Source of the DNA: Enterococcus faecalis_A
GTDB taxonomy: Bacteria > Bacillota > Bacilli > Lactobacillales > Enterococcaceae
Reading direction: 5' to 3'
NCBI GenBank assembly: GCA_051295955.1
Contig: JBPDWA010000006.1
Location: forward strand, 124,001-188,000
DNA: 64,000 bases
The position numbers were made by a program, and so were the translations under genes. This document shows, one piece after another, positions 42,362 to 50,400 of the stretch; the first letter of the stretch is position 1, and each line of letters starts with the position of its first letter. Below the pieces are notes generated by a model, which was not told the DNA's origin, did no database searches, and worked only from the letters and a program-made list of their open reading frames with translations.

Positions 42362-43351
42362 ATGAAAAAAATTCTAAAATACAATGCACTTTGGCTTCTC
42401 TTTGCTGTAGTGATTTACGGACTCATTTACTTATTATACTTTACGGGTGTTATCACACCTTTTACTGAATACACCCTAATTATGATTGGCATCAACATTA
42501 TTTTGGCTTTAGGTTTGAACTTAATTATTGGTTTTGCCGGACAATTTTCTTTAGGTCATGCCGGTTTTATGGCAATTGGTGCTTATAGTGCATCAATTCT
42601 ATCTATTAAATTTCCTACCATGGGCGGCTTTTTCTTAGGAATTCTAGTAGGAATGGTAATTGCCGGAATTGTAGCCTTATTCGTCGGTTTACCGACTCTA
42701 CGTTTAAAAGGGGACTACTTAGCGATTGCAACTTTAGGGATTTCTGAGATTATTCGGATTGTCATTATTAATATGGGAACTTTAACCAATGGACCGGCGG
42801 GTTTGTTTGGGATACCGCCGATGGTGAACTGGCCGCTAATTTTTGGCTTTGTCGCAGTGGTGTCTTTAGTGATCATCAACTATATTCGTAGTGGTGCCGG
42901 CAGAGCCACTCAAGCGATTCGAGAAGATGAAATTGCTGCTGAATCGATGGGCGTCAATACGACCAAATATAAAGTGATCGCCTTCATCATTGGAGCCGTT
43001 ACTGCCAGCGTAGCCGGAGCCCTTTATGCCAGTTACATTCAAACAATTACGCCCAAAGACTTTGGATTTATGAAATCAATCGATATTTTGATTATTGTAG
43101 TTTTTGGAGGAATTGGCAGTGTGTCGGGGACTTTTGTGGCCGCGATTGTGTTAGGAATCTTAAATATGCTTCTACAAGATGCAGGTGCGCTACGTATGAT
43201 TATTTACGCTTTGGCTTTAATTGTCATTATGATCTACAAACCGGGGGGCTTGTTGGGAACATGGGAATTTTCCATGAAAGGTTTTGTGACAAGAGTGAAT
43301 AAAAAGGAGGAAACCGCTGATGTCTCTACTAAACGTGAAAAATCTAACTAA
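42362..43351 (+). CDS. livM: Branched-chain amino acid ABC transporter permease LivM
   Basis: A 329-aa membrane permease, partner of LivH. Seen: NLIIGFAGQFSLGHAGFMAIGAYSA, GLPTLRLKGDYLAIATLG and the EAA-like AIREDEIAAESMGVNTTKYK. The C-terminal ~20 residues are charged and overlap the livG start by 32 bp in another frame. Confidence 0.92.
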   Translation: MKKILKYNALWLLFAVVIYGLIYLLYFTGVITPFTEYTLIMIGINIILALGLNLIIGFAGQFSLGHAGFMAIGAYSASILSIKFPTMGGFFLGILVGMVIAGIVALFVGLPTLRLKGDYLAIATLGISEIIRIVIINMGTLTNGPAGLFGIPPMVNWPLIFGFVAVVSLVIINYIRSGAGRATQAIREDEIAAESMGVNTTKYKVIAFIIGAVTASVAGALYASYIQTITPKDFGFMKSIDILIIVVFGGIGSVSGTFVAAIVLGILNMLLQDAGALRMIIYALALIVIMIYKPGGLLGTWEFSMKGFVTRVNKKEETADVSTKREKSN

Positions 43352-44102
43352 AAATTTTGGCGGCTTAGCAGCTGTTTCCAATGTAACGATGACATTTGAA
43401 CCCAATGAGCTGGTTGGACTAATCGGTCCGAACGGTGCTGGAAAAACAACGTTGTTTAATTTGCTAACAGGGGTTTATGAGCCTAGTGAAGGGTTGATAA
43501 CGATAGAACGTTCCGGAAAACAACAAACGATTAACGGACTTAAGCCCTATAAAATCGCAGATTTAGGCTTAGGAAGAACCTTTCAAAATATTCGCTTATT
43601 TAAAGATTTGACTGTTTTGGACAATGTGTTGATTGCGATGAATAGCAAAAATAGTGAAAGCTTCTTGAGCAGTATATTACGTTTACCGGACTTTTATAAA
43701 AAAGAAGCACAATTACAAGCTCAAGCAGCAGAATTACTGGCTATTTTTAACTTGCAAGATCAAGCGTTGGCTTTGGCGAAGAATCTTTCTTACGGGCAAC
43801 AACGCCGTTTGGAAATCGTCCGAGCTTTAGCAACTAAACCAAAAGTATTATTTTTGGATGAACCAGCTGCAGGAATGAATCCCCAAGAAACGCAAGAGCT
43901 AACTCAGTTGATTCGCAAAATCCAAAAAGATTTTAAGTTGACCATCGTGTTAATTGAACACGACATGAGTTTAGTCATGGATGTTTGTCAACGAATTTAT
44001 GTCTTAGAATACGGCCGCTTAATCGCTCATGGTTTTCCAGATGAAATTAAGAATAATCCCCAAGTGATTGAAGCTTATTTGGGGGGTGAATTAACATGTT
44101 AG
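43320..44102 (+). CDS. livG: Branched-chain amino acid ABC transporter ATPase LivG
   Basis: A 260-aa ATPase. Seen: Walker A GPNGAGKTT, GLGRTFQNIRLF (Q-loop region typical of LivG), signature LSYGQQRR and Walker B VLFLDEPAAGMNP followed by LIEHDM. AAGGAGG precedes the ATG inside livM. It overlaps livF by 7 bp. Confidence 0.93.
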   Translation: MSLLNVKNLTKNFGGLAAVSNVTMTFEPNELVGLIGPNGAGKTTLFNLLTGVYEPSEGLITIERSGKQQTINGLKPYKIADLGLGRTFQNIRLFKDLTVLDNVLIAMNSKNSESFLSSILRLPDFYKKEAQLQAQAAELLAIFNLQDQALALAKNLSYGQQRRLEIVRALATKPKVLFLDEPAAGMNPQETQELTQLIRKIQKDFKLTIVLIEHDMSLVMDVCQRIYVLEYGRLIAHGFPDEIKNNPQVIEAYLGGELTC

Positions 44103-44797
44103 CAGTCAAGGACCTCGCTGTTCATTATGGTATGATTCAAGCTGTACACGACGTCAACTTTACTGTGGAACCAGGGGAGATCGTTACCTTGATTGGTGCT
44201 AACGGCGCCGGGAAAACGACGATTTTGCGGACAATCTCCGGTTTGAAGCGTCCTTCGAAAGGGACGATTCACTTTGAAAATCAACCGATTCATAAAGAGT
44301 TACCCCAAAAGATTGTGGCTGCTGGGCTATGTCAAGTACCAGAAGGGCGTCATATTTTTGCCGGGATGACCGTTCAAGAAAATCTAGAAATGGGCGCTTT
44401 TTTACGCAAAGACAAAGAGTTTAAGCAAGTGTATGAGCAAATCTTTGATCGCTTTCCTATTTTAAAAGAACGACGCAATCAAGATGCTGCCACATTATCC
44501 GGCGGTGAACAGCAGATGTTGGCGATGGGACGAGCCTTGATGTCCAGACCTAAACTATTGCTGCTGGACGAACCTTCAATGGGATTAGCGCCAATTTTTA
44601 TTAAAGAAATATTTACAATCATTCAAGAGATCAACCAACAAGGGACAACCGTTTTATTAATTGAACAAAATGCTAAGATGGCTCTGTCCATTGCCCATCG
44701 GGGTTATGTTTTGGAAACAGGCAAGTTAGTTTTATCAGGTACCGGTCAAGAATTGTTGGAAAGTGAAGCAGTTAAAAAAGCATATTTGGGAGGATAA
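44096..44797 (+). CDS. livF: Branched-chain amino acid ABC transporter ATPase LivF
   Basis: A 233-aa ATPase, the second nucleotide-binding subunit. Seen: Walker A GANGAGKTT, VPEGRHIFAGMTVQENLEMG (typical of LivF), signature LSGGEQQM and Walker B LLLLDEPSMGLAP. The start overlaps livG by 7 bp. The CBS-ACT gene follows 4 bp downstream. Confidence 0.93.
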   Translation: MLAVKDLAVHYGMIQAVHDVNFTVEPGEIVTLIGANGAGKTTILRTISGLKRPSKGTIHFENQPIHKELPQKIVAAGLCQVPEGRHIFAGMTVQENLEMGAFLRKDKEFKQVYEQIFDRFPILKERRNQDAATLSGGEQQMLAMGRALMSRPKLLLLDEPSMGLAPIFIKEIFTIIQEINQQGTTVLLIEQNAKMALSIAHRGYVLETGKLVLSGTGQELLESEAVKKAYLGG

Positions 44798-44801
44798 AGA
44801 G

Positions 44802-45449
44802 ATGAGCGTAAGTGATTTTATGACGCGTAACGTAATCGTAGTAGCGCCGGATTTAAAAATTTTTGATGCCGTAAATTTAATGAAACAACATAACATTCAT
44901 CGATTGCCGGTAGTTAAAGAGGGTCAATTAGTCGGATTGATCACCGAAGGAACGATTCAAAGTGCGATGCCGTCAAAAGCTACCAGCTTAAGTGTTTATG
45001 AGGTGAACTACTTATTAAATAAAACAACAGTTAATGACGTGATGGTCAAAGCAGTGCAAACCATCCAACCCGAAGCTTCGCTTGAAGACGCTATTTATCA
45101 AATGAGAACCAATAACATTGGCGTATTACCAGTAATGGAGAAATCGCATTTAGCTGGCATAATAACTAACAATGATATATTTGATGCGTTTTTAAAAATT
45201 ACTGGCTATAATGACGGTGGAACGCGCGTTCAACTTCGGATTCCCGAAGACCATAAAGGAATTCTTGCTGACATTACCAAATTATTAGCTGATAATGACT
45301 TTAGTATCTTAACGGTTGTTGTCCACCGTAAAGAATTAGAGACGATTATAGAGCTGCAAATCGAAAGTCGAATGCCGGATCGAATTAAAGCAGTTTTAGA
45401 AACAGCCGGCTATGATGTCTTTGAAGCAGTGTTAACTCAAGCCAATTAG
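44802..45449 (+). CDS. CBS-domain and ACT-domain protein (AcuB-like)
   Basis: A 215-aa cytoplasmic sensor-like protein. Two CBS motifs (residues ~1-60 SVSDFMTRNVIVVAPD; ~75-140 VNDVMVKAVQTIQPE) bind adenine nucleotides in related proteins, and a C-terminal ACT domain (~145-212, DHKGILADITKLLADNDFSI) usually binds an amino acid. It sits 4 bp after livF with GGGAGG upstream, the same place as in streptococcal liv operons. It may couple transport to cell energy or branched-chain amino acid level; this is inference. Confidence 0.85.
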   Translation: MSVSDFMTRNVIVVAPDLKIFDAVNLMKQHNIHRLPVVKEGQLVGLITEGTIQSAMPSKATSLSVYEVNYLLNKTTVNDVMVKAVQTIQPEASLEDAIYQMRTNNIGVLPVMEKSHLAGIITNNDIFDAFLKITGYNDGGTRVQLRIPEDHKGILADITKLLADNDFSILTVVVHRKELETIIELQIESRMPDRIKAVLETAGYDVFEAVLTQAN

Positions 45450-45450
45450 T

Positions 45451-45492
45451 AAAAAAAGTGAGCATTCATCCAATTGATGAGTGCTTTTTTTT
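45451..45492 (+). terminator. Terminator of the liv operon
   Basis: GCATTCATC and GATGAGTGC (with flanking A7 and T8) form the stem; strong T-tract. Confidence 0.88.
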
Positions 45493-45530
45493 GAAGAACG
45501 TGATACCATAAGGTCTTGGAGGGATTTATC

Positions 45531-45764
45531 ATGTCAAAAAAGAATAAAGAAATTGAAGTCCGAGTAGTTGAAGAACAGGCTTCAGTTCAAGATACCAATG
45601 CTGTTATCAGTAAATTAATGATCGGTAAAAAAGAAATTGGACGTATTATTCCACAATCTGGTAAAAAATTTGTTATTGAGATCGATGGAAAGATGGAAGG
45701 TAATGTCAAAAGCCTAGACGAAGCATTTGAATATGTAATTCGTCAGTGGAACTTAAACGATTAA
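45531..45764 (+). CDS. DUF2969 family protein
   Basis: A 77-aa basic-acidic small protein of the DUF2969 family, restricted to Lactobacillales as far as I know. Seen: KKNKEIEVRVVEE, IGKKEIGRIIPQSGKKFVIEIDG and a C-terminal EAFEYVIRQWNLND. Function is unknown. ATG at 45531 has TTGGAGGGA upstream. It is followed by the tRNA promoter. Confidence 0.82.
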   Translation: MSKKNKEIEVRVVEEQASVQDTNAVISKLMIGKKEIGRIIPQSGKKFVIEIDGKMEGNVKSLDEAFEYVIRQWNLND

Positions 45765-45791
45765 AATAAATAACAATTTTAAAAAAAACTC

Positions 45792-45820
45792 TTGCAATTT
45801 ATTTAAAAAAAATGTATTAT
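45792..45820 (+). promoter_or_regulatory. Promoter of the tRNA-Tyr/tRNA-Gln unit
   Basis: TTGCAA at 45792-45797 and TATTAT at 45815-45820, 17-bp spacer, 34 bp before tRNA-Tyr. Confidence 0.7.
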
Positions 45821-45854
45821 ATCTAAGTCAGGTTGTTACACGACATTGACTTTT

Positions 45855-45935
45855 GGAGGAATAGCGAAGTGGCTAAACGCGACGGACTGTAAATCCGTTC
45901 CTTAGGGTTCAGTGGTTCGAATCCACTTTCCTCCA
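45855..45935 (+). tRNA. tRNA-Tyr (anticodon GTA)
   Basis: The 81-nt gene pairs GGAGGAA (45855-45861) with TTCCTCC (45928-45934). The anticodon GTA is at 45889-45891 within the stem ACGGA/TCCGT, and a T-arm GGTTCGAATCC is present. The long variable arm fits class II tRNA-Tyr. CCA is not encoded. Confidence 0.97.
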
Positions 45936-45946
45936 TATACCATTAT

Positions 45947-46018
45947 TGGGGTATAGCCAAGCGGTAAGGCAACGGGTTTTGATCCCGTCATGCGTTGGTT
46001 CGAATCCAGCTACCCCAG
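45947..46018 (+). tRNA. tRNA-Gln (anticodon TTG)
   Basis: The 72-nt gene pairs TGGGGTA (45947-45953) with TACCCCA (46011-46017), discriminator G. The anticodon TTG is at 45979-45981 within ACGGG/CCCGT. The U1-A72-type acceptor end is characteristic of tRNA-Gln. It lies 11 bp after tRNA-Tyr and shares its promoter. Confidence 0.97.
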
Positions 46019-46032
46019 TTTTTTAAACACTC

Positions 46033-46064
46033 AAGACAGAAGTTATTAACTTCTGTCTTTTTTA
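46033..46064 (+). terminator. Terminator of the tRNA unit
   Basis: AAGACAGAAGTTA and TAACTTCTGTCTT form a 13-bp stem with a very short loop, then T-tract. Confidence 0.93.
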
Positions 46065-46236
46065 TCTTAAAAAAATCGGAGGACTGGCCACCTTTTGCCG
46101 GAGTGGTATGTTTTTAACATTCATTTTGAGATAACAAAAGCTTTCACAAATTAAAGGAGAAATTACAGCGAAAAAATTTTCATTTTTGACTAAATATGAT
46201 ACAGTAAAAACAAAGAAAGTGATGGAGATGAAAGCG

Positions 46237-46422
46237 ATGAACTTAAAAGAAAAAATTATTGAAATGACAGAGCACCTTTATGATTTAACCCGTGAAGGAA
46301 AATATGAAGTAGAAGTAGATTTGGCAGCGCTAAAAAAAATCGGTGCAAAACAAAAAAGTGTGCAAGTTCACACGGCTAGAAATACTTCTCAAACAATTAA
46401 ATGGCGGTCAAAAAACCAGTAA
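46237..46422 (+). CDS. Small hypothetical protein
   Basis: A 61-aa basic protein (NLKEKIIEMTEHLYDLTREG, then VEVDLAALKKIG and a Lys/Arg-rich tail). I do not recognise the family. ATG at 46237 has GGAG 9 bp upstream; in-frame ATGs at 46222 and 46228 are alternatives. A strong terminator at 46512-46557 lies 90 bp downstream, and TATGAT at 46195-46200 could be its -10. The frame looks coding (charged helical first half), but without homologues this is moderate confidence. Confidence 0.55.
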   Translation: MNLKEKIIEMTEHLYDLTREGKYEVEVDLAALKKIGAKQKSVQVHTARNTSQTIKWRSKNQ

Positions 46423-46511
46423 TTTAACAGACCGTTAAAAAAATTTTTCTGGCAAACTGAGGATACAAAAATTTTATATTCAAAAGTTTATATCCGGCAA
46501 TGATTATCACC

Positions 46512-46558
46512 GACTGTGAAAAGTTAGAATGTTGTTCTAACTTTCACAGTCTTTTTTC
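46512..46558 (+). terminator. Terminator downstream of the small hypothetical gene
   Basis: GACTGTGAAA.GTTAGAA and TTCTAACTTTCACAGTC form a stem of about 17 bp with one bulge, followed by TTTTTT. Confidence 0.92.
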
Positions 46559-46601
46559 ATGGCATTGATTCGTTTAAACCTTGAACATTGTGCAGCTTGT
46601 A

Positions 46602-47210
46602 TTAATGCTCAATTTCGATTCCTAGAACGGTTAAGTGGCCGTTGCCTACCAGTTTGATCACTAAGCAAGCTAGGTGGTTGGGCGTCATATCTGTTCCGCT
46701 GGTAATCCACCAATGTAACGTGCTCGTAAAAATAGAAGTCATATATTCAATAATAAAGTCAAGGGGGACTTCAATCTCATTTTCTGTAATCTTTAATCGT
46801 GAAAATACTGCTGCATATTTTTCAGCGATGATTTCCGCTAAAGACTGCCGTAAGTGTTGATTAAAATTGTTGTCCATGATCGTTAAGAAAAAGGCTTTAT
46901 TTTGTTGAATAGTAATGTAAATCTGCGTTAACAAATCTTCAATCCGTTTTATTCGGATACGATTGCCGTTTACTAATTGCTGTGAATCAAAAATCGCCGT
47001 AAAGACACTTAAAGTAAAGCCAAAAATAGAGTCATACAGATCCTGTTTGTCTTTAAAATGGGCATAAAAAGTTGCTCGGTTGATCATCGCCTCATCAGCG
47101 ATATCTTGAATAGTAACAGCATTATAACCTTTTGTAGCAACGAGTTTTAAAAAAGCATCAATAATCATTTTTCTGGTCCGCTGAACGCGGAGGTCTGTTC
47201 TTTTAGGCAT
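46602..47210 (-). CDS. TetR/AcrR family regulator
   Basis: A 202-aa repressor-type protein. The N-terminal helix-turn-helix (residues ~10-57) shows TRKMIIDAFLKLVATKGY and TIQDIADEAMINRATFYAHFKDK. The C-terminal ligand domain is unassigned. It is divergent from the giant activase gene, and a palindrome (AACAAAC-5-GTTTGTT, 47330-47348) lies just downstream of that gene's promoter. It probably represses the activase gene and perhaps itself. Confidence 0.9.
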   Translation of the reverse strand: MPKRTDLRVQRTRKMIIDAFLKLVATKGYNAVTIQDIADEAMINRATFYAHFKDKQDLYDSIFGFTLSVFTAIFDSQQLVNGNRIRIKRIEDLLTQIYITIQQNKAFFLTIMDNNFNQHLRQSLAEIIAEKYAAVFSRLKITENEIEVPLDFIIEYMTSIFTSTLHWWITSGTDMTPNHLACLVIKLVGNGHLTVLGIEIEH

Positions 47211-47238
47211 AATAATTTCCTTTCAAAATAACCAACAT

Positions 47239-47267
47239 TGTGAGAAAGTTTGTTGTTTATCTCACAA
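47239..47267. promoter_or_regulatory. Inverted repeat near the tetR start
   Basis: TTGTGAG (47239-47245) and CTCACAA (47261-47267) are exact inverted repeats about 15 bp apart, in the tetR leader. It may be an operator; the spacing is too long for a standard Rex site. Confidence 0.35.
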
Positions 47268-47285
47268 ATAGGATGATTTTGCTTA

Positions 47286-47314
47286 TTGATAAATGACTGG
47301 AAAGTTTTTAATAT
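47286..47314 (+). promoter_or_regulatory. Promoter of the activase gene
   Basis: TTGATA at 47286-47291 and TAATAT at 47309-47314, spacer 17 bp, 87 bp before the start codon. Confidence 0.55.
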
Positions 47315-47329
47315 AGTTATAAGTAGTAT

Positions 47330-47348
47330 AACAAACACTTTGTTTGTT
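47330..47348. promoter_or_regulatory. Palindromic operator, probable TetR site
   Basis: AACAAAC (47330-47336), ACTTT, GTTTGTT (47342-47348). The position just past the -10 of the activase promoter suits repression by the divergent TetR protein. Confidence 0.6.
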
Positions 47349-47400
47349 AATCAACGTAGTATTTAAAAAATAAAGATTTACTAGTAAGGAGAGCGAAGTA

Positions 47401-50400
47401 ATGGTTGTAAGAGCAGGAATTGACGTTGGTTCGACAACCGTGAAATTAGTGCTGTTAGACGAAGACGATCAAACACTATTTACGAAGTATGAACGACATT
47501 ATTCAGATGTAAAGGCAGCAACCGAAAAAGTTTTGAAAGAAGCTGTACATACAATAGGTGAAAAACAGCTACTAACAATGAGCATTACCGGTTCAGGCGG
47601 TATTGGTTTAGCAGATGTATTGGCTATTCCTTTTGTTCAAGAAGTGATTGCTTGTACAAAAACTGTGGAAACGCTGATTCCAGAAACTGATGTTGCAATT
47701 GAATTAGGCGGTGAAGATGCCAAAATCACTTTTTTTGACGGAACATTAGAGCAACGAATGAATGGCAGTTGCGCCGGTGGTACTGGTGCGTTTATCGACC
47801 AGATGGCTGCTTTATTAAAAACAGATGCGAACGGTTTAAATGAATTAGCTAAAAATTATCAAACAATTTATCCAATTGCTTCTCGATGTGGTGTTTTTGC
47901 GAAAACAGACGTTCAGCCATTGATCAATGAAGGAGCAGCGAAAGAAGATATCGCAGCGAGTATTTTTCAGGCAGTAGTTAATCAAACCATTGCCGGTTTA
48001 GCTGCTGGTCGTAAGATTAAAGGAAATATCGCCTTTTTAGGTGGGCCGCTTTTTTTCATGTCTGAATTAAGAAAACGATTCATTGAAACCTTGCATCTTT
48101 CAGAGGAACAAATTATTTTCCCCGATCATCCTCAATTGTTCGTAGCGCTTGGTGCAGCCCTGTACTCACAAGATGCTGGTACGACCACCTTGGCCCAATT
48201 ATTAACTTCATTGACGGCTGGTGATCAACAAAAATTAAAGCCCACTGATACCTTAGCACCACTATTTAATAATCAAACAGAATTGGCAGCCTTTCGGCAA
48301 CGACACGCTCAAGCACAAGCGCCAAAAAAGGATTTACAACAACATCAAGGGCCTGCTTATTTAGGGATTGATGCCGGTTCTACTACGACGAAAGTGGCAT
48401 TAATTGATGAATCCGGCAACCTGTTGTTTTCTTACTATGGCAATAATCAAGGACAGCCTCTAGCTACTACTCGAAAAGTGTTAACAAAATTGTACCAACA
48501 ACTGCCTACAACTGTTTATATCGGTAAAGCAGCTGTTACCGGTTATGGAGAACATTTAATTAAACATGCGTTGAAAGTGGATCTCGGTGAAGTAGAGACA
48601 GTCGCTCACTATAAAGCCGCTAACTATTTTCAACCAGGAGTTGATTTTATTTTAGATATCGGCGGACAAGATATGAAGGCCATGACTGTAAAAAATGGTG
48701 TCTTATCCTCCATCCAGCTTAACGAAGCCTGTTCTTCAGGCTGTGGTTCTTTTATTGAAACCTTTGCTACTTCGTTAAATTATGATGTCAAAACGTTTGC
48801 CCAAACTGCTTTGAGCGCTCAAGCACCTGTTGATCTTGGCTCAAGATGTACGGTTTTTATGAATTCTAAAGTGAAACAAGTCCAAAAGGAAGGTGCTTCA
48901 GTTGGTGATATCTCAGCTGGCTTGTCGTATTCCGTAATTAAAAATGCATTGCATAAAGTAATTAAAGTGCGGCGCCCGGAAGAATTAGGCCAAAAAATCG
49001 TCTGTCAAGGAGGGACTTTTTATAATGAAGCGGTATTGCGAGCGTTTGAATTAATCAGTGAGCGAGAAGTCGTTCGTCCTTCCATCGCCGGCTTGATGGG
49101 CGCGTATGGCGCCGCGTTAATCGCTTTGGAAAATTATGAAATCGGCGACGAAACGACACTCCTTTCATTAGCAGAATTAGCTGATTTTTCGGCAACAAAC
49201 GAATTCACGCATTGTGGTCTATGTGAAAATAACTGTCGCTTAACCGTTACCATGTTTTCAGATGGCCGTCAATTCATTACTGGCAATCGTTGTGAACGAG
49301 GCGCACGAATTAAAGTAAAAAAAGAAGACCGCAAAGTAAATCTGGTGGACTATAAATACCGTCGTTTGTTTCATTATCGGTCATTGCGCGCCACTAAAGC
49401 GCCTCGTGGTCGAATTGGGCTACCGCGAGTATTGAATATGTATGAAAATTATCCTTTATGGCATACTTTTTTTACTGAACTAGGCTTTTGCGTCGAACTT
49501 TCTCCTCGTTCAAATAAAGAGATTTATGAAGCCGGAATTGAAACCATTCCTAGCGATACCATTTGTTATCCAGCCAAAATGGTTCATGGACATATTCAAG
49601 CTTTAGTTGCTGCTAAAGTTCCATTAATTTTTTATCCTGGTGTGGTTTATGAACAACAAGAATCGGCTCAAGCAGACAATCATTTTAACTGTCCTATTGT
49701 ACAAAGTTATCCCGAGGTCATTCGACTAAATGTTGACGCGATTAGAGACGGCGCAGTAGACTATCGTAATCCTTACATCAATTTGGCTGATGAAGCTGCG
49801 GTTGCCGCAGTCTTAACGCAAACTTTTGCAGATTTAGGCATCACCGGTGAAGAAATTCAACAGGCATTGCGTCACGGCTATAAAGAATTGGCGGCCTTTA
49901 AAAAAGAGCTCCAAGCAAAAGGTGAAGCTACAGTGGCGATGTTAGCGCAAAAAGGTGAGCGAGGCATGGTGTTATCCGGTCGACCTTATCATATTGATCC
50001 GGAAATCAACCATGGAATCGCTGAAGTCATCACTCAAGAAGGCTTTCATGTGTTAACTGAAGATAGCATCTCTCACTTAGGTGATGTCGGTAATTTACGG
50101 GTTGTCAATCAGTGGGTCTATCATTCACGCCTTTATGCTGCCGCTCGTGTTGTGGCTAAAATGAAAAACCTTGAACTTGTACAATTGAATTCATTCGGCT
50201 GTGGCTTGGATGCTGTCACTACAGATCAAGTAGCTGAAATAATGGAAAAAGCTGGCAAAATATATACCGTATTAAAAATTGACGAAGGTGCTAATTTGGG
50301 TGCAATCCGTATCCGGCTGCGCTCATTAAAAGCCGCTGTCAATGAACGGGCAACAAAACCTTTTGTTCCGAAAGCTGTAAGGAAGGAACCGGGAAAAATT

